This document shows positions 1 through 6,598 of a DNA stretch of 8,231 nt, in pieces. Within the stretch, counting starts at the first letter, position 1. Each line of letters begins with the position of its first letter. Source of the stretch: DATLFA01 sp039934635. Lineage in GTDB: Bacteria > Actinomycetota > Acidimicrobiia > Acidimicrobiales > WLNW01. The translations under genes were made by a program, and so were the position numbers. Where the stretch lies: the NCBI GenBank assembly GCA_039934635.1, contig JBDTLT010000239.1, positions 1 through 8,231 on the forward strand. The letters run 5' to 3'. The notes beneath the pieces are model-generated. The model did not search any database. It had not been told where the DNA came from and saw only the letters and a program-made list of their open reading frames with translations.

Positions 1-24
1 ACACTCGAGGAGTCGTGGGCTATC
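1..24. repeat. Terminal direct repeat (circular overlap), left copy
   Basis: Bases 1-24 are identical to bases 8208-8231. The catalase frame that reaches the right end (last codon ATC at 8229-8231) continues at base 25 with codons matching the conserved C-terminal part of catalases. The repeat is therefore best read as the overlap of a circular or tandemly repeated molecule, with a unit length of about 8207 bp. An assembly loop would give the same pattern. Confidence 0.9.
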
Positions 25-174
25 GACGGTGACATGATCCGCAGCGCCTACGAACGGCACACCGAGGACGATGACTTCGCGCAGCCGGGCACGCTCGTAC
101 TCGAGGTGTGCCCCATCCGGCGACGCCTCAGTCAGCCGAGCGGTATAACCGCGACCGGACACGGGCTGTGTTGA
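1..174 (+). CDS. katA: Catalase, C-terminal end (continues from 8231 across the circle junction)
   Basis: This is the 3' part of the heme catalase that starts at 7012. Read from codon GAC at 25 it encodes DGDMIRSAYERHTEDDDFAQ followed by PGTLVLEV, which fits the conserved catalase segment that usually reads like DGEMVRAAY.LHAEDDDFGQ.GTLVREV. The match is clear only to about base 108. The following 21 codons to TGA at 172-174 do not look like the usual catalase tail, which normally runs some 50 residues further, and no other frame restores it. The last 43 bases overlap the 3' end of the convergent USP1 gene. The gene therefore looks truncated or rearranged at its 3' end. It belongs with the 7012-8231 entry and is not an independent gene. 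Confidence 0.8.
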   Translation, partial: TLEESWAIDGDMIRSAYERHTEDDDFAQPGTLVLEVCPIRRRLSQPSGITATGHGLC

Positions 175-1016
175 ACGACTGCGGACGCGACCGATCCGAG
201 CAACAGCCCGAGGAAGCCGCCGCGACCGCGTGCGCCAACTACTAGCAGGCCGGCGTGCGCCGCTTCGTCGAGCAGGACGCGGGCAGCCTCTCCCTCACGT
301 GTGAACGTCTCCACTCTCATATTTTCGGGGACGTCGGTGGCGCGTACGCACGCATCGAGCTCGCGTTGTGCTTCATCATGAAGCACGCTGATCGCGGGCC
401 AACGAGCACCTAGGTGGGCAGGCGGAACCATCATGGGTGGAATCCGCCACACAGACACGGCTCGAAGGTGCGCGTCCGTCGCCTTGGCCCAGTCTGCTCC
501 CCATTCGAGCGCCGCTACAGAGTTTCGCGAACCATCGACACCGACGACGATCCGCCGTGCGTCAGGCTTGTCCACCCCCCTTCGCGACGTGGACGGCGGC
601 ACAACGACGGTCGGACACGGGGCGTGTGTCACGACTTGTTGGCTCACCGCGCCCAGCATCAACCCCTTGAACCCACCAAGCCCACGCGACCCCAAAACGA
701 GCAGGTCTGCGGCGCGGCCGGCATCCATCAACGCACCAACTGCCGAGCCGCGCACAGCCCGCGCCTCGACCTCGACACCGTCGGGTGCGCCGCCAACGTC
801 GGCGATCACCGCTTCCAGCAGCGCGTGAGTTTCGTTCTCCAACTCGACCGACACGTCGTAGTCGGCGTACCAAGGACTGGAGGCGGGGATCGCCGGCAGC
901 CATGTGCAGAGTGCAACGACCCGGGCCGCCCGACACAGCTGCGCCTGGGCCAACGCCCACTTCAGCGCCGTCTTCGATCCTTCGGATCCATCGACACCCA
1001 CCACGATTGTCTTCAA
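132..1016 (-). CDS. Universal stress protein, tandem UspA domains (USP1)
   Basis: This is a cytoplasmic stress protein of about 294 residues made of two UspA folds, a common actinobacterial arrangement that in the ATP-binding class links nucleotide binding to growth arrest. Domain 1 begins KTIVVGVDGSEG at residue 2 and domain 2 begins RRIVVGVDGSRN near residue 154. The ATP-loop pattern G-2x-G-9x-G-S/T is complete in domain 2 (residues about 261-275, ending LLLGS). In domain 1 it ends G-A instead of G-S/T (residues about 109-123). I chose the TTG start at 1016 because GAGGAGA (complement of 1023-1029) lies just upstream and the UspA fold begins at once. An ATG at 1070 would add 18 non-conserved residues and has no ribosome site. 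It converges with catalase and diverges from the mini-gene/USP2 pair. The fold is certain; ligand and partners are inferred. Confidence 0.93.
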   Translation of the reverse strand: MKTIVVGVDGSEGSKTALKWALAQAQLCRAARVVALCTWLPAIPASSPWYADYDVSVELENETHALLEAVIADVGGAPDGVEVEARAVRGSAVGALMDAGRAADLLVLGSRGLGGFKGLMLGAVSQQVVTHAPCPTVVVPPSTSRRGVDKPDARRIVVGVDGSRNSVAALEWGADWAKATDAHLRAVSVWRIPPMMVPPAHLGARWPAISVLHDEAQRELDACVRATDVPENMRVETFTREGEAARVLLDEAAHAGLLVVGARGRGGFLGLLLGSVASAVVQHSPCPVAVIPLG

Positions 1017-1022
1017 TGTCTG

Positions 1023-1029
1023 TCTCCTC
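1023..1029 (-). promoter_or_regulatory. Ribosome binding site selecting the TTG start of USP1
   Basis: On the minus strand GAGGAGA is followed six bases later by TTG AAG ACA, the start of the UspA fold. It is the only strong Shine-Dalgarno match near the gene and decides the start codon. Confidence 0.7.
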
Positions 1030-1092
1030 AGACTCGCCGTTGACGATGGATAAAGCATGCGTGTCGACAAGGGGCGAAGGCCGTAGCGGTTC

Positions 1093-1113
1093 CACAGGGG
1101 ACCTTCTCCGGTG
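1093..1113. promoter_or_regulatory. Imperfect 21-bp inverted repeat, possible operator
   Basis: Seven of ten base pairs are symmetric around base 1103 (CACaGGgGA on the left, TCtCCgGTG on the right). It lies between the divergent USP1 and mini-gene/USP2 transcripts, where a shared regulator could bind. The left half GGGGACC resembles one half of a DosR box but the right half does not fit. This is a weak candidate. Confidence 0.25.
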
Positions 1114-1142
1114 CCATTCTCGCACTGGTCGTGTCAGAAGGA

Positions 1143-1165
1143 TCTCGATCGAGAGTTCTCGCGAG
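1143..1165. promoter_or_regulatory. Two adjacent palindromes in the USP1/USP2 divergent region
   Basis: TCTCGATCGAGA at 1143-1154 is a perfect 12-bp palindrome. Three bases later CTCGCGAG at 1158-1165 is a perfect 8-bp palindrome. Both are built from the same arms CTCG and CGAG, with two bases or none between them. Their place between divergent stress genes suggests an operator, but no regulator gene is in the window and no clear -35/-10 pair was found beside them. Confidence 0.4.
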
Positions 1166-1235
1166 GGAGGTCGTGAGCAACGGTGAGAGGCCAAGCACAC
1201 GATGACCCTTGTCGAACCGGCTCACCGGTGGCCAC

Positions 1236-1379
1236 ATGACTGAAGTGACACTGACCTACTTCGGACGCACCGAGTGCCGAGGCTGCCCCGCTGCCGAGGT
1301 CACCGGTGCCCTGCGCGTGCGAACCAGTCGTCTGCGGCGCTACGTGCTGCCTCCCGGCGAGCCAGACTGGAGACCATGA
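1236..1379 (+). CDS. 47-aa CxxC mini-protein, translationally coupled to USP2
   Basis: This is an unrecognised small ORF of 47 codons, from ATG at 1236 to TGA at 1377-1379. Its stop overlaps the USP2 start as ATGA, the usual sign of translational coupling, and this is the main support for it being a gene. It contains a C-R-G-C pair at residues 14-17 after a short beta-like stretch (TEVTLTYFG). It ends in a basic stretch and YVLPPGEPDWRP, which looks like a designed terminus and not read-through. The CxxC could bind a metal or be redox-active; that is inference. No strong ribosome site is visible (GGTGG lies just upstream). The alternative is non-coding leader sequence. Confidence 0.5.
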   Translation: MTEVTLTYFGRTECRGCPAAEVTGALRVRTSRLRRYVLPPGEPDWRP

Positions 1380-2227
1380 CTGGATCGAGCGTAAAGAAGA
1401 TCGTCGTCGGGACCGATGGTTCCGAGAACGCAATGGAAGCGATGCGGTGGGCTGCGGAGGAGGCTGCAATCCATGGCGCGGAGCTCGAGGCGTTGGTCGC
1501 GTGGAGCTATGTGAACCAGCACCACGCAGACCGGTCCGACGCTTTCGACAACAGCTATACCGAGGCCACCGCACGCGAGGCCTTGGCGGCGTGGGTCAGT
1601 GAGATTCTCGGCCCCCACGCCGCAGTGACACAGCGAGTCGTCCTCGACACGCCCGCCCGTGCCCTTCTCGAAGCCGGCGACGGGGCGGATTTACTCGTCG
1701 TCGGCGCCCGAGGCATTGGTGGGTTCGAGGGGTTGCTGCTCGGGTCCGTGAGCGAACGTGTTCCTCAAAGCGCGACGTGTCCCGTCGCCGTCGTGAAAGC
1801 CGCTGCGCCCGTGCGCGATGGACGCGTCGTCGTCGGCGTCGATGGTTCGGCGCGCTCGCTCACGGCGCTGCGCTGGGCCGCCGCGGAAGCGATCGCTCGA
1901 GACGCCGAACTCGATGTCGTCCACGCGTGGCGGCTGCCGGTGATGACTGACTGGCCGATGATCATGCCCGACCTTTCCTTGATGGAGGCAGGGGGCCGAG
2001 CGATCCTCGACCGTGCCCTCGCGGAGCCGGCGTTGGACGGGATCCGCGTGCGCGCTCACCTCACCAGTCAGAACGCGGCCAGCGCTCTCGTCGATCTCGC
2101 TGCCGGCGCTGACGCCGGGCTGGTCGTGGTGGGTACGCGGGGTCGCGGACGGATCACCGGAGCGCTACTGGGGTCCGTCAGCCGGCAGCTACTCCATCAT
2201 GCGCGCTGCCCGGTCGTCGTCATCTGA
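1376..2227 (+). CDS. Universal stress protein, tandem UspA domains (USP2)
   Basis: This 283-residue two-domain UspA protein is presumably cytoplasmic and ATP-binding. Domain 1 starts KKIVVGTDGSEN at about residue 7 and domain 2 starts GRVVVGVDGSAR at about residue 150. Both domains keep the complete nucleotide loop G-2x-G-9x-G-S (residues about 110-124, VGARG...LLLGS, and about 253-267, VGTRG...ALLGS). On sequence it is the most canonical ATP-binder of the three USPs here. The ATG at 1376 is chosen because the fold begins seven residues later and because it overlaps the stop of the 47-codon ORF. GGAG at 1369-1372 is close, and coupling may drive initiation. An in-frame ATG at 1274 would add 34 Arg/Ala-rich residues in the frame opposite the mini-gene and is unlikely. 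Confidence 0.93.
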   Translation: MTGSSVKKIVVGTDGSENAMEAMRWAAEEAAIHGAELEALVAWSYVNQHHADRSDAFDNSYTEATAREALAAWVSEILGPHAAVTQRVVLDTPARALLEAGDGADLLVVGARGIGGFEGLLLGSVSERVPQSATCPVAVVKAAAPVRDGRVVVGVDGSARSLTALRWAAAEAIARDAELDVVHAWRLPVMTDWPMIMPDLSLMEAGGRAILDRALAEPALDGIRVRAHLTSQNAASALVDLAAGADAGLVVVGTRGRGRITGALLGSVSRQLLHHARCPVVVI

Positions 2228-2754
2228 CGCCCACTCGCCATCGCGCATCTGAACGCAGACGCGAACCAGACGTGACTTTTGAGCCGGTGATCTTCGACCT
2301 ACACGGAGTTGACTTCGAACCAACGTGGTCAGAGATTCGCCAGGAACCCGTGCGCGGCGCGGCAGCCATCGGCGTCAGTCGGCCAACGCCGCGATGCCTA
2401 CCCCCTCGGCGGTGAGCGTGAGACGACCGGCAGTGATTGCGTAGCGCACCACTCCTCGGCGGCTCGAACCAACAACACCCCGCAAAGCCAACTGACCTCA
2501 AAGATCACCGAAATCCTGCTTCACCCCGGATCCCGATTGGCCGGATAATGCCATGACGCCGCGGCAGAAAGCTGGTTCGCGACGCTGAAGACCGAGCTCG
2601 TCTACCGGATCGCGTTGACCACCAATTCGCGCGGCGCCGCATCATCGCCCAGGCCGCTTGACCCAACCCTCCACGATTCGAGGGGAAGTCCACCTAGACG
2701 ACATCCGGCTTTCGTTTGCCGACGGTACGGCGGTCTCGGCGAGAATCGGAACGA
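2228..2754. other. 527-bp degenerate region with no intact gene
   Basis: No full-length gene is seen. An IS3-type transposase fragment lies at about 2544-2661 (separate entry). Two other short stretches look protein-like but are unsupported. One is a plus-strand GTG at 2272 to TGA at 2413-2415 (47 codons, beginning TFEPVIFDLHGVDFEP). The other is a minus-strand open stretch 2497-2375 ending VRYAITAGRLTLTAEGVGIA. They cannot both be coding over their overlap and neither has a clear ribosome site. The region reads as a graveyard of gene fragments, consistent with an old insertion site. Confidence 0.5.
2544..2661 (+). mobile_element. Decayed IS3-family transposase (OrfB) fragment
   Basis: From 2564 the plus strand reads AESWFATLKTELVYRIALTT, which matches the signature near the catalytic glutamate of IS3-family OrfB (rve integrase core), usually DNA.AESFF.TLK.EL. 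The preceding D-N-A-M is found at 2544-2555 in a different frame, with eight extra bases between. Beyond 2626 a third frame gives FARRRIIAQ and then a stop. The catalytic core is reduced to about 35 codons in three frames, with no upstream part and no recognisable terminal inverted repeats. It is a dead remnant that marks past insertion or recombination. Confidence 0.7.
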
Positions 2755-3090
2755 ATGTCACGCACGCTTCGAACCCTCATCGGCAAGACTGCGTACGTGG
2801 AGACGATGTTTGCGGCCATCGAACGACTGCGCAAAAACGGCTACGGCATTGACCTGTCCGCAGCCCCCGAGTCGCGACTGCTGTGCGGGGCGTGCGGCGA
2901 CTTCGCTGAAGCGGCCGACGCCACCGTCGAAGAAATTGTGCGGTTCGAAGGCGACTCGAATCCCGACGACCAAGCGATCCTGATCGCGGTGTTCACTCCT
3001 TGCGGACACCGCGGCCTCTACGTCGCGCCATACGGACCGAACGCACCAGCCCTCGACGCCCAGCTACTCCGCGCGCTCTCGGCGCGCTGA
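2755..3090 (+). CDS. Small zinc-ribbon-like protein (CxxC ... CxH), 111 aa
   Basis: This protein resembles small bacterial hypothetical proteins with a N-terminal helix followed by a zinc-ribbon-like core. Residues 12-31 form a helix (TAYVETMFAAIERLRKNGYG). A CxxC pair is at C44 and C47 (LLCGACGDF), then an acidic segment RFEGDSNPDD at 63-72, the strand AILIAVFTP, and C83-G-H85. The tail GLYVAPYGPNAPALDAQLLRAL is typical of the group. Four potential metal ligands (C44, C47, C83, H85) suggest a structural zinc; I infer this from spacing. I chose ATG 2755 because the helix starts soon after; an ATG at 2716 adds 13 Arg-rich residues inside degenerate sequence. It converges on pfkA with 55 bp between stops. 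Function is unknown; it may be an accessory stress protein. Confidence 0.75.
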   Translation: MSRTLRTLIGKTAYVETMFAAIERLRKNGYGIDLSAAPESRLLCGACGDFAEAADATVEEIVRFEGDSNPDDQAILIAVFTPCGHRGLYVAPYGPNAPALDAQLLRALSAR

Positions 3091-3093
3091 CAT

Positions 3094-3115
3094 GGCGGCC
3101 CGCAGGCACGCCGCC
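3094..3115. terminator. Hairpin between convergent small protein and pfkA
   Basis: GGCGGC at 3094-3099 and GCCGCC at 3110-3115 form a perfect 6-bp GC stem with a 10-base loop, three bases after the TGA at 3088-3090 and 30 bases from the pfkA stop. Its place between converging genes suggests transcription termination in both directions. No T-run follows on either side, so it is not a classical intrinsic terminator. Confidence 0.45.
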
Positions 3116-3145
3116 TCGCGCGGCGCACGGATCGAATCGTAGGGT

Positions 3146-4111
3146 TCATGCCAACAATGAAGCAGCGGCCAACTGCCTGGCGTCGAGACCTCGGCCGTGC
3201 TCATCGTTGGCGCCATACGCGGTGCGTACCAACTGACCAGAGACTTCGCCAACCGAGATACCCGAGGCTCCGCCGACGAGCGCGTCAACCGCTTCGACAC
3301 CGAGTATCGCGGCGAGAATCCGATCCGCGGCTGTGGGGGCGCCGCCGCGCTGGAGATGACCCAGCACCGTCACTCGGTATTCCAATCCCATCCTCGTACC
3401 TACGTTCTCCGCGACCACTCGAGCGCCGCCTGGTCGGGCGCCTTCGGCAACCACAACGATTGTCGAACGCTTGCCCCGAGCGATGGCTTTGCCGATCTTT
3501 GCTGCCAGTCGTTCTTCGTCGGTGGGCGTTTCCGGGATGAGGACGGCCTCTGCGCCGCCCGCCAGACCAGACGCGAGGGCGATCGCGCCGCAATGGCGAC
3601 CCATCACCTCTACGAAGTGCAGCACTTCATGAGATGTGGCGGTGTCGCGGATCCGGTCGATCGCCCACAACGCAGCGTTCACCGCGGTGTCGAACCCCAG
3701 CGATCGATCGGTGCCGACTACGTCGTTGTCGATGGTGCCCGGCACCCCCACCGTTGGCGGACCTCCGGCGGCCTGCAACGCGGCGCCGCCGCGAAAAGTG
3801 CCGTCCCCACCAATGAGCACCAGCCCGTCAATGCGATACGCGCGCAACACGCGCACCGCGTCGATGCGACCCTCGACGGTACGGAACCGTCCAGAGCGGG
3901 CCGTGCCCAATATCGTGCCGCCGCGTTGCACGATGTTCGCAATCCGGGCTCGATCCAACACCTCGAGCTCCCCCAACAGAAGCCCTTCGAACCCCCGCCG
4001 GATTCCGATCACCTCGAGATCGCGCGCAAGGCACGCGCGCACCACCGCACGAATACACGCATTCATACCAGGGGCGTCACCCCCACTCGTCAACACACCG
4101 ACTCGTCGCAT
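3146..4111 (-). CDS. pfkA: ATP-dependent 6-phosphofructokinase (PfkA family)
   Basis: This enzyme converts fructose 6-phosphate plus ATP into fructose 1,6-bisphosphate, the committed step of glycolysis, in the cytoplasm. At 321 residues it is full length for bacterial PfkA. Visible motifs in order are TSGGDAPGMN (residues 8-17), GTAR (69-72, phosphate contact), GGDGTF (101-106), PGTIDND (124-130, with the catalytic Asp at about 128), MGR (170-172) and LGHLQRGGAPTAADR (250-264, fructose-phosphate site). Glycine in GGDG and in PGTIDND instead of the Asp and Lys of pyrophosphate-dependent enzymes indicates ATP as donor. I chose ATG 4111 because GGAAGG (complement of 4118-4123) lies six bases upstream; the GTG at 4114 is too close to it. 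It is last in a leftward operon after the 55-aa gene (46 bp gap). Linking it to USPs suggests control of carbon flux under stress; that is inference. Confidence 0.96.
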   Translation of the reverse strand: MRRVGVLTSGGDAPGMNACIRAVVRACLARDLEVIGIRRGFEGLLLGELEVLDRARIANIVQRGGTILGTARSGRFRTVEGRIDAVRVLRAYRIDGLVLIGGDGTFRGGAALQAAGGPPTVGVPGTIDNDVVGTDRSLGFDTAVNAALWAIDRIRDTATSHEVLHFVEVMGRHCGAIALASGLAGGAEAVLIPETPTDEERLAAKIGKAIARGKRSTIVVVAEGARPGGARVVAENVGTRMGLEYRVTVLGHLQRGGAPTAADRILAAILGVEAVDALVGGASGISVGEVSGQLVRTAYGANDEHGRGLDARQLAAASLLA

Positions 4112-4157
4112 CACTCGCCTTCCCTACTCGACCATTGCGTACTACCGCGAAGATCGA

Positions 4158-4325
4158 TCACGACCCACGTCGGGTCTCGGGCCGGCACCCCACGACAAGA
4201 CCCCCGTTGCGGTACATGTCGTTCGGAGGGGCCACGGCGAACAGCTCGACGGCGTTACCGCCTTTCACGAGGTTGTTGAGCTCGAGCGACGGTTCGCTGC
4301 TGAGGTCGATCGTTTGGAAGTCCAT
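4158..4325 (-). CDS. 55-aa hypothetical protein, or displaced tail of the membrane protein
   Basis: This short ORF has strongly GC-rich third codon positions throughout, so the frame is very likely coding. It begins MDFQTIDLSSEPSLELNNLV and contains KGGNAVELFAVAPPNDMYRN and GGLVVGCRPE, with a single cysteine near residue 47. It matches no family I recognise. There is no strong ribosome site. Its first 61 bases overlap the frame-corrected end of the membrane-protein gene. Either it is a separate overlapping gene in the operon USP3 - membrane protein - this - pfkA, or a further small indel near 4325 separates it from the soluble C-terminal tail of the membrane protein. I cannot decide between these from sequence alone. 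Confidence 0.6.
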   Translation of the reverse strand: MDFQTIDLSSEPSLELNNLVKGGNAVELFAVAPPNDMYRNGGLVVGCRPETRRGS

Positions 4326-5559
4326 GAATGCTCGCTTTCGCTGGCGCCGCCGCATCGGCCGACCACGTTCAAATAGAGCGTAAAGCCGCGACCGTCGTAG
4401 GTGACCCGATAGCCCGGCGGATACAGGTCGCATCTGCCGCGCGAAGGTTGCGCGGACGCGAAGTCGAGATGCGCCGACGGATCTCCGGGAGACGTTGCGC
4501 TCGCCACGATCCGATGCTTATCTGCAACGCAGCTCGGCGTCGGAGGCGATACCGGTCGAACAAGGCGATGAGTGCCGACAGCAACACCACGAAGAAGAGG
4601 GTGTCCTGTCCCGGCAGATGGGCGACGCGCCTCGTGCCGACCGCCGCATCGATGGTCACGACGGCGATGTTGATGGTCAGCACCGCCAGAAACTCGCGCA
4701 GGACCGTAGACCACGTGTGACCGCGCCGACGCAGGAGCTGAGTGATCGCAGCATTCAGCAGCACCAGCAGCGAGACACCGACGAGCAGCCGGGCGTCGCG
4801 GGCTTCGACATCGGGCAACGCGTTCGCGAAGATATCGATGACAAGCGCCAGCAAGACCAGCTTCTCGATGAGCACGGCCGAGAAGAACCCCTCATCGGCC
4901 ACCGCGCCCGCGGCCGGTGACCGCTGGTGCCGATCCACGTCGAAGGTCAACGGCCAATTGGCCGTCGGAAGTCGGTTCCGGAAGATCATCAGGCCACCGA
5001 GCGGCGCGACAACCACGCCCGCTACAACAGTCCAGACAACTGGGCGCTCGACCAGAACGTCGGTGAGATCGAGTTGAGCGACGTGGATCCACCACTCCTG
5101 GGGCAGCTTGATCAGTACCCATATCGTCGCGACCGACCAGACGATCGCTCTGCGTGAGAGCCGGACCGGATCCCAGCGAGTTCTGATGCCTTCGAACGCG
5201 ACGAAGGCAAACTCGAATGTGTTCGGGAACACGAACAACACCCAGCGTCGATCGAGCAACTCGAACAGGAACACACCCACCAACCGGTAGACGAACAGAA
5301 AGCGAGACCATCGAAACGCATACTCGTGCCGCCAGTTTCGCATCGTCGAAAAATAGGCGATCGTCAGATAGTGGATGTCGAGCGCCTTGTCGTAGGTCTG
5401 GTAACCACTCAACGGCGCGCCCGAGATCGCATGGAAGATCGTTTGGTCGGCGGCATCGATGATCAGGCACGCGATGATCGCCGGCAACGGGAATCGGAAC
5501 ACCAGCAGCGGCAACACAAACCGAATGCTGACGACGCCCCAAAACACGATCCATGCCAC
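4265..5559 (-). CDS. Conserved polytopic membrane protein, C-terminal frameshift
   Basis: This is an integral membrane protein with roughly eight to nine hydrophobic segments. They lie near residues 2-40 (probably two), 85-102, 106-125, 140-158, 174-193, about 225-250, 258-276, 287-305 and 317-333. Conserved-looking loops include DIHYLTIAYFSTMRNWR, FPNTFEFAFVAFE, IRTRWDPVRLSRR and KLPQEWWIHVAQLDLTD, a pattern seen in uncharacterised actinobacterial membrane proteins. The GTG start at 5559 is three bases after the USP3 stop, so the two are probably coupled. Uncorrected, the frame ends at 4369 (396 aa) in an Arg-rich tail that looks out of frame. Near 4543-4549 one missing base would switch it from DRYR to PPTPSCVADKHRIVASATS..., a frame with GC-rich third positions that runs to 4265 (about 431 aa) and includes YPPGYRVTYDGRGFTLYLN. 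Function is unknown; a sensor or transporter role would be a guess. Confidence 0.8.
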
Positions 5560-5562
5560 GCC

Positions 5563-6450
5563 CTATACCCGCAGCGGCACTACAAGACACGGGGCGACCG
5601 ACGCGTGGACGATGCTCGCCGCGGTCGCACCCAGCAGCAACCGTCGCAAGCCCGTGCGGGCATGCGTCGTCACTGCAACAAGACCGGCGGGCTTCTGATC
5701 GAGATATGTCCGAAGGCCACTCGCCACGCTGATCGGATCTTTGATGACCTCACCGTTGACATTGGGGGCTGTGGCCTGCCATTGCTTCACCAGGTCCTCG
5801 ACGTACGCGTCGACATCGCGTCCGGCGCCATATTGGCCCGCGCCACGATCTGGTCGCAGCGGAGCCGGCGCATCCTCGATCACTGTCACGATCGTCATCG
5901 ACATCCCCAGTGCTCGCGCCCACGCCGACGCCACGGGAAGTACCTCTTCGGAGTTGGCGGACCCGTCCACGCACACCACGATCCGACGCACCGACAACGG
6001 CGGGGGCCAATTGGGAGAAGGCGACCAACCAGGTCGGTCGGCCAACGGGCCCACGGCGACAACCGCATCGCGCGAAAGACGTAGCACCGAACGAGCTACC
6101 GACCCGACAAATGCACCACTCAGACGGCCGCGGCCATGGGTCGACAGGCACACCAGACACGCACCCAACTCCTCGGCACGCTGCACGATGCCCTCAGCCG
6201 GATCGCCGGTAACCACAACCGCGCGCGCGTCTCCCACGTCGACGCCCAGCGCGATCGACCCGAACGCAAGGAGACGATCCGCATCACCGCCTCCAGCCTC
6301 CGCAACGCTGATCGTGTGAAGCTCCGCGTCGAAACGTTCGGCCAACACGCGCGCTGTCGGAATCGCCGCGAGCGAAAGCTCGGATCCGTCCAACGGCACC
6401 AACACATGCCTGAACTGCGCGTCGGGTAATTCGGAAATTGATGCATTCAT
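5563..6450 (-). CDS. Universal stress protein, tandem UspA domains, degenerate ATP loops (USP3)
   Basis: This 295-residue two-UspA-domain protein diverges from USP1 and USP2. Domain 1 starts RHVLVPLDGSELS at about residue 14 and domain 2 starts RRIVVCVDGSANS at about 155. The nucleotide loop G-2x-G-9x-G-S/T is altered. Domain 1 has S-T-H-G ... G-S (residues 103-117) and domain 2 has T-T-H-A ... G-A-T (261-276). The THxR pattern with serine or threonine in place of the first glycine points to changed or lost ATP binding, at least in domain 2. I chose ATG 6450 because GGTGGT lies upstream at moderate distance and the fold follows; the open frame runs to 6909 but is Arg-rich there. It heads the leftward operon, ending three bases before the membrane-protein GTG, so it may be a partner or regulator of that protein (inference). 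Confidence 0.92.
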   Translation of the reverse strand: MNASISELPDAQFRHVLVPLDGSELSLAAIPTARVLAERFDAELHTISVAEAGGGDADRLLAFGSIALGVDVGDARAVVVTGDPAEGIVQRAEELGACLVCLSTHGRGRLSGAFVGSVARSVLRLSRDAVVAVGPLADRPGWSPSPNWPPPLSVRRIVVCVDGSANSEEVLPVASAWARALGMSMTIVTVIEDAPAPLRPDRGAGQYGAGRDVDAYVEDLVKQWQATAPNVNGEVIKDPISVASGLRTYLDQKPAGLVAVTTHARTGLRRLLLGATAASIVHASVAPCLVVPLRV

Positions 6451-6598
6451 CGAATGGACACCACCTGAACAGCTTGGTGTAGCGACCGGGTCGTCGGGGA
6501 CACCCGCACGTACCGCAACACCAAGGCAATGCCGCGATACTGGCATGGCGATGAGCGGCACGTACGAACGATTGACCTCGCGTGTACGGTAGCTGCGG

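Noticed and set aside
414..1043. Long plus-strand open frames opposite USP1
   Set aside because: Arg/His/Pro-rich shadows of the minus-strand USP1 gene; no ribosome site and no protein similarity that I can see.
1093..1113. DosR box
   Set aside because: One GGGGAC half is present here and another at 6496-6501, but neither has a matching GTCCC half at the right spacing.
2272..2415. GTG-started 47-codon ORF with a phosphatase-like start (VIFDLHGVDFEP)
   Set aside because: Too short, no ribosome site, lies in degenerate sequence, and the similarity to haloacid dehalogenase starts is only a few residues.
2375..2497. Minus-strand open stretch ending VRYAITAGRLTLTAEGVGIAALAD
   Set aside because: Protein-like, but only 41 codons with no start or ribosome site; kept only as a possible fragment.
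3197..4376. Plus-strand open frames opposite pfkA, up to 360 codons
   Set aside because: They lie over a clear full-length phosphofructokinase on the minus strand and have the composition of shadow frames.
5326..6319. Plus-strand open frames over USP3 and the membrane protein
   Set aside because: Arg/His-rich antisense frames over well-supported minus-strand genes.
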